From Roseomonas sp. CECT 9278 (GTDB taxonomy: Bacteria; Pseudomonadota; Alphaproteobacteria; Acetobacterales; Acetobacteraceae), in the NCBI RefSeq assembly GCF_918698155.1, contig NZ_CAKKLX010000007.1:111388-175387 (forward strand): DNA of 64,000 bases, read 5' to 3'. The position numbers were made by a program, and so were the translations under genes. Below are positions 27,217 to 36,106 of this stretch, one piece after another; the stretch's first letter is position 1; every line of letters starts with the position of its first letter. The notes under the pieces were generated by a model. That model was not told the DNA's origin, did not search any database, and saw only the letters and a program-made list of their open reading frames with translations.

Positions 27217-28197
27217 ATGCCGATCATCACCCGCCGCGGCGCGCTCGCCGCCGGTGCGCTTGCCACGGTCGCCCGCCCCGCGCTGGCACAGCCGCGCTAT
27301 CCGGCGCGCCCGGTGCAGGTGGTGGTGCCCTGGGGTGCCGGCGGCGGCACCGACGCGACCGCGCGCATCGTCGCCTCGCTGCTCGAGAAGGAGCTGGGCC
27401 AGCCCTTCAACGTGGTGAACCGCACCGGCGGGTCGGGCGTGGTGGGCCATTCCGCGATCGCGAGCGCGGCGGCCGATGGCTACACGATCGGCATGATCAC
27501 GGTCGAGATCTGCATGATGCACTGGCAGGGCCTGACCGAGCTCAAGCGCACCTCCTACACGCCGCTTGCGCTGATGAACGAGGACCCGCCGGGCGTGCAG
27601 GTGAATGCCAGTTCGCCCTATCGCGACATCAAGGCGCTGGCGGATGCGATCAAGGCGTCGCGGCCGGGGCAGTTCAAGGCTTCGGGCACCGGCCAGGGCG
27701 GCATCTGGCACCTAGCGCTGGCCGGCTGGCTGGGCGCGATGGGCCTTGCCGCCGACCATGTGCGCTGGGTGCCGTCGAACGGCGCGGCGCCGGCGATGCA
27801 GGACCTCGCGGCCGGCGGCGTGGACATCGTGACCTGCTCGGTGCCCGAGGCGCGCGCCATCATCGAGGCCGGGCGCGCGCGCTCGCTGGCGATCATGGCG
27901 CCCGCGCGCAACCCGCAATTCGCCCAGGTGCCGACGCTGAACGAAACGCTCGGCATCAACTACAGCGTCGGCGCCTGGCGCGGCATCGCGGCGCCGCTGA
28001 ACCTGCCGGCGCCGATCGCGCAGCAGCTCACGGCCGCGCTGCAGAAGATCTGGAACGGGCAGGAGTTCAAGGACTTCATGAACGCCCGCGGCTTCGGGAT
28101 GGTGTGGGGCGATGCGGCCGGCTTCGCGCAGCACATGGAGCGCACCGATGCGACGCTGGGTGCGGCCATGCGCGCGGCGGGCCTGGTGCGCGGGTAG
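27217..28197 (+). CDS. tctC: Tripartite tricarboxylate transporter substrate-binding protein (Bug/TctC)
   Basis: This 326-aa periplasmic receptor has a signal peptide with a twin-arginine-like start, PIITRRGALAAGALATVARP followed by ALA. The mature protein has the Bug signatures YPARPVQVVVPWGAGGGTDA, VVNRTGGSGVVGHSAI, and the ligand-loop region GAWRGIAAPLNLPAPI. The carboxylate bound cannot be named. The start at 27217 is fixed by CCAGGAGG eight bases upstream. It closes the tctBAC operon. Confidence 0.95.
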   Translation: MPIITRRGALAAGALATVARPALAQPRYPARPVQVVVPWGAGGGTDATARIVASLLEKELGQPFNVVNRTGGSGVVGHSAIASAAADGYTIGMITVEICMMHWQGLTELKRTSYTPLALMNEDPPGVQVNASSPYRDIKALADAIKASRPGQFKASGTGQGGIWHLALAGWLGAMGLAADHVRWVPSNGAAPAMQDLAAGGVDIVTCSVPEARAIIEAGRARSLAIMAPARNPQFAQVPTLNETLGINYSVGAWRGIAAPLNLPAPIAQQLTAALQKIWNGQEFKDFMNARGFGMVWGDAAGFAQHMERTDATLGAAMRAAGLVRG

Positions 28198-28499
28198 CGC
28201 AGCGCCCGGGCGAAGGGGACCGCTGGCGCGCGAAACCCGCCCGCGGCCGCGCAGCGACCCAGGGTCGGTGTGGCGCGCCGCGGCGGGCGCAGGCGGCTGT
28301 CGGGCAGCACGGCATCGGATCGGCATATCCGATCGGCAGAGGCAATGAATGGCAGCGTCCCGCGGCGCGGGGCGCAGGGCGCAGGGCGCAGGGCGCAGGG
28401 CGCAGGGCGGACCGGCCTGCGGCATGGCACGGCGATTGCTAAATTTTCGCGTCGCGCGTGATTACCGTGCCTTCTTCCGCTATCGAGGAGGGAAGGATC
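28198..28499. other. Intergenic region with short tandem repeat
   Basis: These 302 bp separate tctC and the glycan locus. No gene is seen. GGCAGCGTC is followed by five perfect head-to-tail copies of a 7-mer (28370-28404, listed separately). The last 60 bp are more AT-rich (GCTAAATTTTCGCGTC) and probably contain the promoter of the 28500 gene. Confidence 0.5.
28370..28404 (+). repeat. Tandem 7-bp repeat, five copies of GGGCGCA
   Basis: Five exact copies of GGGCGCA run head to tail, followed by a partial copy GGGCGG. They are intergenic, upstream of the 28500 gene. A unit of seven is prone to slippage and could vary between strains. No function is evident. Confidence 0.85.
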
Positions 28500-30020
28500 A
28501 TGCATCCGGCCGGAGTGGTGAGCGCAACGATGCAGGCGAGTCTCGGGAACGGCGTTCACTTGGCGCTGGACTGCCTGCAGCGTGTCGGATCCAACCTTTT
28601 CGTGCAGGGCTGGCTGACCTGGCCGCAGGCGCGCCCCGCCCCCGACCTGGCAGTGGCATGCGGCGGCGCCACGCTCGCGACGCGGCTGGCCTCGTTGCAC
28701 GAACGGCCCGACATTCAGGGCGCCGCGCGCAATGCGCTGGTGGCGAAGGGCTTCCTGCTGATCGCCGCGCTGGACGAAGCGCGGGCGGCAACCGCGCTCG
28801 ATCTGGTGGTGCAGTCGGGCCGCGAGACCTGCGCCCAGCCGCTGCCCGAGGCGAATCTCGGCCCCTCGGTCGCCGACATGCTCGGCCAGTCGCATTGGCG
28901 CATCGTGTTCGACCTGCTGGAAGCGGCGGCCGACGCGCCGGGGCTCGACTGGCTGCTGCGCGCGGGCTGCTTCGGCCGCTGGCTGGACACCGTGCCGCTG
29001 GTGCCGCATGGCGCCGATGACCAGCACGGGCTGCGCCGCATCGACGCCATCGCCGCGCCCTCGGGCGAATGCGCCGTGGCCGTGACGCTGCCCGGCCCGA
29101 TGCCCGAGGGCACCGAGCTGCGCGCGGTGGCGGTGCTGCCCGGCGAGGGCGGCAGCATCCGGCTGCACCGCCTGCAAGGCCCCGCCGCGCTGCGCGGCGA
29201 GAGCCTGCTCGCGCTGTATGGCCGGCTGCCGCCCGAGGTCGCCCTGCCCATGACAGTGCCCAAGCTGGTGGTCGAGCTGCGCCAGCCCGGCGGCGGGTCG
29301 TGGTTCCGCACCCGCCCGCGCGCCCTGCCCGCGCCCGCCTTCCTGACCACGCTGCGCCAGCTGGCCGGCGCGGCTGCGGCCGGCGACACCATGCACAGCT
29401 TCGGCTGGCTTCGCGCCGTGCTCGAGGACCGCCAGGACGGCCTGGCGCCACTGGCCTGCCCGGCGCCGCGGGCCCTGGCGGCCGACACCCCGGTGGTCGC
29501 GGTGCTGCATGCCATCGACGACCCCTTCGCCGCCCGGCTGGTGCTGCTGGCGGCGGCACAGATCGAACGCCATGCCGCCGAGATCCTGGTGGTCGGCCCG
29601 CGCCCGGCGGCCGAGGCGGTGGCGGACATCTTCCTCCAGCGCGGGCGCGTTCCCGCGCGCACCAGCCTGGACCTGGCCGCGGCGGCGCGGCGCGGCACCT
29701 ATGCCCGCGCCGCGCTGGTGCCGATCGACACGCTGGCGCTGGGCGATGCCCTGGTCGCCGGCAGCGTGGACGCGCTGTTCGACCGGCGGATCGACGGGGC
29801 CGCGCTGCCGGCGCTGCTGCGCCTGGCGGCGGTGGCCGGCACCATGGACGGGGCGGAGACGCTGGCGCGGCTGGCGCAGTTGCTCGACGGCGGCGCGGAG
29901 GCCTTGCGCTTCGGGCGGGCGGAGGGCGCCTTCGGGCAATTGCTGGGCGACCACCTGGCCGGCTTCTGGCGCGATGCCGCGCCGGGTTTCGTCGCCACCG
30001 CCGCCCATGCTCCGGCCTGA
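28500..30020 (+). CDS. Hypothetical protein of the glycan locus (506 aa)
   Basis: The family is not recognised. There is no signal peptide or membrane segment. The N-terminal part contains beta-strand-rich stretches (GNGVHLALDCLQRVGSNLFV, FLLIAALDEARAATALDLVV) and a middle LTTLRQLAGAAAAGDTMHSF. The C-terminal third has an alternating beta/alpha pattern that resembles a nucleotide-sugar-binding half (VVAVLHAIDDPFAARLVLLA, EILVVGPRPAAEAVADIFLQ). The ATG at 28500 follows GAGGAGGGAAGG. It is tightly coupled to the GT4 gene downstream, so a scaffold or accessory role in glycosylation is plausible. Confidence 0.75.
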   Translation: MHPAGVVSATMQASLGNGVHLALDCLQRVGSNLFVQGWLTWPQARPAPDLAVACGGATLATRLASLHERPDIQGAARNALVAKGFLLIAALDEARAATALDLVVQSGRETCAQPLPEANLGPSVADMLGQSHWRIVFDLLEAAADAPGLDWLLRAGCFGRWLDTVPLVPHGADDQHGLRRIDAIAAPSGECAVAVTLPGPMPEGTELRAVAVLPGEGGSIRLHRLQGPAALRGESLLALYGRLPPEVALPMTVPKLVVELRQPGGGSWFRTRPRALPAPAFLTTLRQLAGAAAAGDTMHSFGWLRAVLEDRQDGLAPLACPAPRALAADTPVVAVLHAIDDPFAARLVLLAAAQIERHAAEILVVGPRPAAEAVADIFLQRGRVPARTSLDLAAAARRGTYARAALVPIDTLALGDALVAGSVDALFDRRIDGAALPALLRLAAVAGTMDGAETLARLAQLLDGGAEALRFGRAEGAFGQLLGDHLAGFWRDAAPGFVATAAHAPA

Positions 30021-30027
30021 CCGCGCC

Positions 30028-31245
30028 ATGACCGAGGCGGTCTGCATCGTCGCGCACGCGCATCCCGATTTCTCGAAGGGCGGCGGCGAGACCGCGGCGT
30101 ATCGCGAATTCGCCACGCTGCGCGGGGCCGGGCGCCCGGCCGCGCTGGTGACGGCGGCGGAAACCGGGGCGGGCAGCGAGTTCATCCTGCGCCACGCCGC
30201 CGACGAATACCTGTTCGCGATCGGCGGCATGAGCGAGGACCGGCTGTGGTGGTCCGACATCGCGGACCGCCGCGCGCTGGTGCGCTTCCTGGCGGCGCAG
30301 CCGGTCGGCGTGTTCCATTTCCACCACCTGTGGCGGGTGGGCATCGACCTGGTGACGGAGCTGATGGAGGCGCGCCCGGATGCGCGCTTCGTGGTGACGC
30401 TGCACGAGATGCTGGCGATCTGCGCGCATCACGGGCAGATGATCCGCACGCGCGGGCGCGAGCTGTGCCGCGCCTTCGCCCCCACGCAATGCGCCGGCTG
30501 CTTCCCCGAACGCACCGCGCGGCATTTCGCGCTTCGCCGGGCGGCCTTCCTGGCGGTGCTGCGGCGCTTCGACGCGGTGGTGTATCCGTCCGACTTCGTG
30601 CGGGGGCGCTTTCGCGACTGGGGGCTGGTGGGCCCGCACGAGGTGGTGCTGGAGAACTACCTGGGCGACGCGCTGGCGGCCTTCCCGCGGCGGGTGGCGG
30701 CGGATGCATCGCTGGCGGGCAGCTTCGCCTTCTTCGGGCAGCCCACGCCGTTCAAGGGGCTGGACGTGCTGGTGCGGGGCTTCGCGCTGGCGCTGGCGGC
30801 GATGCCGGGCTTGTCATTGGCGGTGTTCGGCTGCGAACGGGAGGATGTGATACGCATGTTCCCAGAGGTGGCCGGCGCGCTGGACCAGGCGGGGGCGGCG
30901 GTGTCGTTCTTCGGGCGCTACGACCAGGCGGAGGTGCTGGACCTGATGCAGACGGTGGGCTGGGTGGTGGTGCCGTCGATCTGGTGGGAGAATTCGCCGG
31001 TGGTGATCCAGGAGGCGAAGCGGGCGGGGACGCCGCTGGTGGTCTCGGACATCGGGGGGATGGCGGAGAAGGTGCGGCCGGGAGTGGATGGGCTGCATTT
31101 CAAGCGAGGGTCGGTGCAGGATTTGGCGCGGGTGTTGAGGGTGGCGGCGGGGGTGGAGGTGTTTGAGAGAGTTGTTGGGACGATCGGGGACAGTTTGGGG
31201 CAGAAAGCATTTTTAGAGCGGCTAGGTTCGACGCTCGAACGATAG
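30028..31245 (+). CDS. Glycosyltransferase family 4 protein
   Basis: This 405-aa GT-B retaining glycosyltransferase starts VCIVAHAHPDFSKGGGETAA, the N-terminal Rossmann half with the glycine-rich acceptor loop. The C-terminal donor half carries GSFAFFGQPTPFKGLDVLVR, FFGRYDQAEVLDLMQTVGWV and the GT4 motif VPSIWWENSPVVIQEAKRAG, where the first glutamate of the usual E-x7-E is kept within WEN and the second is in QEAK. The insert CAHHGQMIRTRGRELCRAFA with CAGCFPE suggests a bound metal or disulfide. ATG 30007, overlapping the previous stop, is an alternative start. GC falls towards the end of the gene. Confidence 0.88.
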   Translation: MTEAVCIVAHAHPDFSKGGGETAAYREFATLRGAGRPAALVTAAETGAGSEFILRHAADEYLFAIGGMSEDRLWWSDIADRRALVRFLAAQPVGVFHFHHLWRVGIDLVTELMEARPDARFVVTLHEMLAICAHHGQMIRTRGRELCRAFAPTQCAGCFPERTARHFALRRAAFLAVLRRFDAVVYPSDFVRGRFRDWGLVGPHEVVLENYLGDALAAFPRRVAADASLAGSFAFFGQPTPFKGLDVLVRGFALALAAMPGLSLAVFGCEREDVIRMFPEVAGALDQAGAAVSFFGRYDQAEVLDLMQTVGWVVVPSIWWENSPVVIQEAKRAGTPLVVSDIGGMAEKVRPGVDGLHFKRGSVQDLARVLRVAAGVEVFERVVGTIGDSLGQKAFLERLGSTLER

Positions 31246-31478
31246 AGGCCTCTTTTTCGATTATGAATATTTTGGAAATTTTTATACAAAATTGGTTTCG
31301 AACGAACTGCAATGAAGGGACCGCATCATTGCATAATTTCATTAGATGGAGACATCTAAGCGGCATCTGTTGTCGCTAGGCGCATCGGTTTTGGCTCAAC
31401 GATATGCAATTTTTATAAGTCGGACTTCGCGTCGAATAGCCTTGTTCCAATCCGAAAGCCAAGCGCGCGCCGGGACAG

Positions 31479-32246
31479 CTAAGTGCTACCCACCTGCGGG
31501 AGACTAATGACCGCTCGGCTAAAATCTTCATCTTCAACTCGCCCAGTTAACCTAACACGACTTGCACGGACTGGAAGGCCAAGCACTTTCGTGTTTGATC
31601 TTGTTAGCGCATGACGGAGCAGTGACTCTGAATGCAGCCCACCGCGTATTCGGCAACTTTCCTCGAGAATGCTTCCCCGCGTTGCATAGGCTTGGGCACC
31701 TAAGCGGCTCGCTACCGCAAAACGATCGTTGAATCCGCCGTAACTATGCCAAACCGGCAGCGCCACTACGTTTGCGTCCCCCAGGAGAGCCGGAGCCAAA
31801 TCCGCAAACGGAAACTGATCTAAATACAATAAATCTGGCCGCGCAAATACAAAGAAATCGAATTCATCTCCACAAAATAGAGGATATAGACGCCAAGCTG
31901 TCTCTATTGTCTGAAGTTGATTTAACAATGCGCGCGTTGAATACCAATTATTGTCGAATATATCAGAAAATTTTTGGGCGCACGTAAGCTTCTTTTCGAT
32001 TTGCCCCCCGAAATCGCGGCAGGTTATTAACGCGTCTGCCTCCGTTGGCAAGTCCGAATAAATTTGGTTATCGTTCACCAACTCCCCAGTCCTAGGATTT
32101 TTTACGCTCGTCGGAGCATGAAGACAGTATATTATTTTGTGCGAACTTACGACACTCCTCAATGGTGCCATCAAATTTTCCTCTATAGATCTCTGAGTTT
32201 TTGCTGCGCAACGGTTCATGCCGAACAGCACTACTAGAGCCTTCAC
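31479..32246 (-). CDS. Uncharacterised protein of the AT-rich glycan cassette (255 aa)
   Basis: The function is not established. The N-terminus VKALVVLFGMNRCAAKTQRS followed by IEENL, and a central acidic patch GDEFDFFVFARPDLLYLDQF, look like a GT-A type fold in which ARPDLLYLD would supply metal- or sugar-binding acids. The C-terminal helix region (ILEESCRIRGGLHSESLLRH) is consistent with this. The GTG start at 32246 overlaps the stop of the GT61 gene as GTGA, so the two are translationally coupled. Base composition is far more AT-rich than the flanks. A glycosyltransferase-like role is inferred. Confidence 0.72.
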   Translation of the reverse strand: MKALVVLFGMNRCAAKTQRSIEENLMAPLRSVVSSHKIIYCLHAPTSVKNPRTGELVNDNQIYSDLPTEADALITCRDFGGQIEKKLTCAQKFSDIFDNNWYSTRALLNQLQTIETAWRLYPLFCGDEFDFFVFARPDLLYLDQFPFADLAPALLGDANVVALPVWHSYGGFNDRFAVASRLGAQAYATRGSILEESCRIRGGLHSESLLRHALTRSNTKVLGLPVRASRVRLTGRVEDEDFSRAVISLPQVGST

Positions 32247-33388
32247 GGTTCGCGCCCCAAAACCGCACTCACAAACTGCGCGAGGCAATCAGCGTCTATT
32301 TTGATATCTTCATTGCCGATCCCCCGCTCGGGCGTCTGGCCAGCATCGTAATAGCTTGCAACATAAGGCGCGTAAAAGGCACCAGAGAAAGACGTCAAAA
32401 CACGGTGGGTGGGCCAAACTCGCTGCACGCCCAGTATTTCAATCAAAGAGGATTTCTTGTCTGAAAAAATTATATTGGATAGACCCGCCCCATGCGGACC
32501 AATTATAATTTCTGCGTCACAAAATAGTCTAATTTGTTGAGGTACTGACATTCCGTCCAGGCGAATATTCTGGAAATCTAACTTTTCTAGCAAATTCATA
32601 ACATAATTTTCATTTGCTATTTTTCTCATTGGCGCATCGTTTCGTGAGATATACGCGCGCTTGATCACTTGCGAGTCGGTCTCTGCATGTCTACGCAGCT
32701 TAGCAAGCACATTTTCTCTAAATATTTCAATCAAATACTTGTTTCTTGTAAAGTGCGATGATCCAATTTGCGCTGGCAGGGGATAGTGTAGCCGCCTAAC
32801 AAAAAGGGCTCGTCCGGCCGAGCGCTGCACACGAAAATCCGGAAATGCAAACGCCAACCAATCAGCCGCAAACTCCTTCCACGCCTCAACCAAATACGGT
32901 ATCGAAGCATCCGGAATTATAGTTCGCGCCAAATTCATTCTCGGCATTACAGCGGTCAGCCAATGATAATAGCCACCCTCTCCAATCTCACGACAATGAA
33001 TCGCCTGATCCAACTCAACAATTTTATCTCGTCTCTGTTCTTTGATGTCGCTAATTGCTTCTTGATCGGGCACGTGAATTCGATCACTGAATTCAGTTAC
33101 GCTCATAGGATAAATTGACTCGACAATGACCTTTCTATCACCAGTCAAGATCACTCCGGACGGAAGTACGTAACAATCTCTTAGCAACGCCATACCAACC
33201 GGGGCAATATCAGCTATTCTTGGCTTTAGTTGAAGCATCGCATACGCTGGGATCAGCCCCGCCGGCTCTAGAAATCCAGTTAAAACAGATGGGATATTCT
33301 TTTTTTCTTTATTTTTTAAAATTGTAATGTCGCACTCATAAGTCGGAATATTAACATCTCCGAGAATAGAAACGAATAACTCGTTCAT
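32243..33388 (-). CDS. Glycosyltransferase family 61 protein (DUF563-like)
   Basis: This 381-aa protein has GT61 hallmarks: HCREIGEGGYYHWLTAVMPR in the middle, KRAYISRNDAPMRKIANENY (the conserved Y-I-S-R plus R-x-I-x-N-E) and the C-terminal GPHGAGLSNIIFS. GT61 enzymes build capsular or extracellular polysaccharide or modify glycans. The gene is strongly AT-rich, with A/T-ending codons and many Ile/Asn/Lys residues, unlike every gene on either side. It follows the GT2-GT4 gene by 43 bp and overlaps the next gene. Confidence 0.9.
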   Translation of the reverse strand: MNELFVSILGDVNIPTYECDITILKNKEKKNIPSVLTGFLEPAGLIPAYAMLQLKPRIADIAPVGMALLRDCYVLPSGVILTGDRKVIVESIYPMSVTEFSDRIHVPDQEAISDIKEQRRDKIVELDQAIHCREIGEGGYYHWLTAVMPRMNLARTIIPDASIPYLVEAWKEFAADWLAFAFPDFRVQRSAGRALFVRRLHYPLPAQIGSSHFTRNKYLIEIFRENVLAKLRRHAETDSQVIKRAYISRNDAPMRKIANENYVMNLLEKLDFQNIRLDGMSVPQQIRLFCDAEIIIGPHGAGLSNIIFSDKKSSLIEILGVQRVWPTHRVLTSFSGAFYAPYVASYYDAGQTPERGIGNEDIKIDADCLAQFVSAVLGREP

Positions 33389-33431
33389 CTGAATCCTCGT
33401 GTTCTTTCAAAATCACTACCACAATCGCCGA

Positions 33432-35951
33432 CTACCCCAGCGATGGCGTCAATGATGTTAGCAGGCGCTTAGCCTCGAACATCCAAGAGCGCGCATTCGC
33501 GCGCAAGATGCAGCCTTCCGCAAGGTCCAACGTATCTTCCTGCCTGAGCCTCAGCAATTCGCACACGACTGCCCGTTGCACCTCCCCATCCCCCCCATCC
33601 CGCACCACCACCCCATCCACCCCATCCTCCACCGCCTCCCGCACCCCGCCCACATCCGTCACCACCGGGATGCACCCCATCCGCTGCGCCTCCAGCACCG
33701 TCAGCGGCACCCCTTCGAAGCGCGAGGGCATCACCAGCACATCCGCCCAGGCATACAGCGCATCCAGCGCCGCCGGCGTGCTCACCGGCGGTTCCACCGG
33801 CACCGGCAGCACCGGCGGTTCGTCCAGCACCGCGCGCCCCACCACCCGCCATTCCACCGCCGCCCCGGTCGCCGCCATGATCGCCGGCAGCCGGTCCGGC
33901 CCCTTCTGCCGGTCCAGCCGCCCCAGGAACAGCGCGCGCAGCGGCCCCGGCGCGCGCGCCTGCCGCGCCGCGCGCGCCGCCGCGATCCGTTCGGCATCGC
34001 CCGGGTAGCCCGGCGCGTTCTCCAGCGTCACGACCTTCTCGGCCGGCACGCCCGCCGCCGCGCACCAGGTCGCGAGCCGGCGCGAATGCGCGATGAACAG
34101 GTCATAGGCATGTTCATAGGCCAGCGCGCTGTGCGGGTTGCCGATCGGCTCGCCGAAGCGCCCGCGCTCGGCCAGGTGCAGCGCGCAGGCGGTGCGCACG
34201 CCCATCCGCCGCAGCCGCCCGGCCAGCGCGTGGCCGGCGAAGGCATGCGTCGTCACCACCGCCTGCATCGGCGCCAGCAGGCCCATCAGCGCGTCGGCTT
34301 CCTCGGAATCCTCCGCCAGCAGCGACGTCGCGGCGCCGGCATAGGCGTTGCGCCCGCCGCCATGGCGTTCGCTGTCGAAGGCGGGCAGCAGCACCACCCC
34401 GTCGAAGGCGCCGGCGGGCGGGCGGGCAATGCGCTCCGCCCCGGTCACCACCAGGTGGGTCCGGCAGCCCAGCGCGCGCAATTCGGTCGCCAGGCAGGCC
34501 AGCACGCGCTCCACCCCGCCCAGGTCGAAGACCGGCGTGACGAAGGCGATGTCGCGCCGCACCGGGTCGGGCTCCAGGGGCAGCAGCGGCCAGGCGCGCA
34601 GCGCCGACCGCGCGACGCGCCGGGCCGCCTGGTCGCGCCCCACCCGCCCATCGGGGCGCCAGATGCGCGATGGCGGCTGGCCGGCCAGGGCCTGCGCGAA
34701 GCCGGCCGCGATCGCCTCGCCGATCGCCAGCGCGCCGCCGGGTGGCGGCACCGCCGCCGGGATCGATGCCGCCAGGCCGCGCATCGCCATCGCCGCCAGC
34801 GGTGCGTCGTTCACGCGCGCCGGCAGGGCGGCGCTGCGCGCGACGATCAGTTGCGCCGCGTCGATCGCCGGCCCGATCTCGGGCTCGAGCCCCAGGCGCC
34901 CGTCCGCGGCGGGATAGAGCGTCACGCTGCACAGCGGCGCCGCCTCGGTCAGGCGTTCGGCATGCGCGAGGGTCGCGCGCAGCAGTCCGGCATCGCGCAG
35001 CGCCTCGATCGCGCCCTGCGCGGCGAAGACGCACAGTGCCGGCGCGTGTTCGCGCCCCGGCGCGCGGCGTGCCGCGGCCAGGCGGTCCAGCAGCGGTTGC
35101 GGCGGCCCCGGCGCGTCCATCGCCACCGGATCCAGGCAGGCCAGCGCGCCCTGCGCGGTGAAGACCGCGAAGCGCGGAGCCTCGGCGGCTTCGAGTTCCA
35201 GCACGCGGCGTGGCGCATACAGGGCCGGATGGCGCGCCTGCAACGCGGCGAACAGGGCGGCGCCGTCGCGCCGCGCGTCGCGCAGCATGCTCTCGGGCCG
35301 GCGGCGGTACTGGAAGCCGGCCTGCGGCAGGTGGGCGCCGCGGAAGCCGGCGCCGGCGGCGCGCAGGAAGAAGTCCCAATCCTCGAAGCCGGCCTTCAGC
35401 GTCTCGTCGAAGGCGATGCCGGCCGCGCAGACATCGCGGCGCACCAGCACCGCGGCGTCGCAGACATTTTCGCTGAGGTGCTGGAGCAGGTGGTGCCGCC
35501 CGGCGGTCGACCAGGCGCCGGCGATGCCGAACAGGTCGAAATCCGGATAGACCCAGCCGACCTCGGGCGGTGCGTCCGCCAGCGCGTCCCAGGCGCGGCG
35601 CAGCATGTGCGGCCCGATGCGGTTGTCGGCGTCCAGGAAGAACAGCGCGCGGCAGTCCGGCCAGGCTTCGAGCGCGAAGCGCGTCCCGGCGTTGCGCGCG
35701 GCCGCCACGCCGCCATTCGCCTGCGGCAGGATGACGATGCGCGATGGGTTGGCCCGCGCCCAGGCCGTTGCGACTTCCAGCGACTGCCGATAAACACAGC
35801 CATCGAGCACGATGACGATGCGAAGTATCGGAGGCGATATTTGGCCCAGGACCGACGCGATTGCCTCCGAAAACAGCGCGGGCTGCCGAAAAAGCGGAAC
35901 AATAACGGCAATATCACAGTCCATCGTGTCGGCGAAACGAGTTCCGTCCAT
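33432..35951 (-). CDS. Two-domain glycosyltransferase (GT2 plus GT4)
   Basis: This 839-aa fusion begins with a GT2 domain: IAVIVPLFRQPALFSEAIAS, ILPQANGGVAAARNAGTRFA, the DxD region LFFLDADNRIGPHMLRRAWD and the acceptor motif GFEDWDFFLRAAGAG. A linker of about 200 residues of unknown type follows. From about residue 470 a GT4 domain reads IAFVTPVFDLGGVERVLACL, LRALFLGRLDRQKGPDRLPA, and ends with PSRFEGVPLTVLEAQRMGCI (the E-x7-E donor motif) and VVTDVGGVREAVEDGVDG. Both modules keep their catalytic motifs. Only the last ~60 codons become AT-rich, at the border of the GT61 cassette. An ATG at 35924 is an alternative start. Confidence 0.92.
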   Translation of the reverse strand: MDGTRFADTMDCDIAVIVPLFRQPALFSEAIASVLGQISPPILRIVIVLDGCVYRQSLEVATAWARANPSRIVILPQANGGVAAARNAGTRFALEAWPDCRALFFLDADNRIGPHMLRRAWDALADAPPEVGWVYPDFDLFGIAGAWSTAGRHHLLQHLSENVCDAAVLVRRDVCAAGIAFDETLKAGFEDWDFFLRAAGAGFRGAHLPQAGFQYRRRPESMLRDARRDGAALFAALQARHPALYAPRRVLELEAAEAPRFAVFTAQGALACLDPVAMDAPGPPQPLLDRLAAARRAPGREHAPALCVFAAQGAIEALRDAGLLRATLAHAERLTEAAPLCSVTLYPAADGRLGLEPEIGPAIDAAQLIVARSAALPARVNDAPLAAMAMRGLAASIPAAVPPPGGALAIGEAIAAGFAQALAGQPPSRIWRPDGRVGRDQAARRVARSALRAWPLLPLEPDPVRRDIAFVTPVFDLGGVERVLACLATELRALGCRTHLVVTGAERIARPPAGAFDGVVLLPAFDSERHGGGRNAYAGAATSLLAEDSEEADALMGLLAPMQAVVTTHAFAGHALAGRLRRMGVRTACALHLAERGRFGEPIGNPHSALAYEHAYDLFIAHSRRLATWCAAAGVPAEKVVTLENAPGYPGDAERIAAARAARQARAPGPLRALFLGRLDRQKGPDRLPAIMAATGAAVEWRVVGRAVLDEPPVLPVPVEPPVSTPAALDALYAWADVLVMPSRFEGVPLTVLEAQRMGCIPVVTDVGGVREAVEDGVDGVVVRDGGDGEVQRAVVCELLRLRQEDTLDLAEGCILRANARSWMFEAKRLLTSLTPSLG

Positions 35952-36106
35952 TCCGGCGTCTCCGGCTTGCGCAAACCCGGCGCAGCATCGGCAGTGGGGG
36001 CAGAAGTGGCAACAATTGCTGTGGCAAACAATAGCATGTGGTTAGCACGTGTGTTGAACGCGCTTCATGCAACCGCAGCGCGGCGGCGCAGCGCCGTGGC
36101 AGCGCC

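Noticed and set aside
26023..28197. 724-codon form of tctC
   Set aside because: The upstream part is an out-of-frame shadow of tctA. The signal peptide and AGGAGG place the start at 27217.
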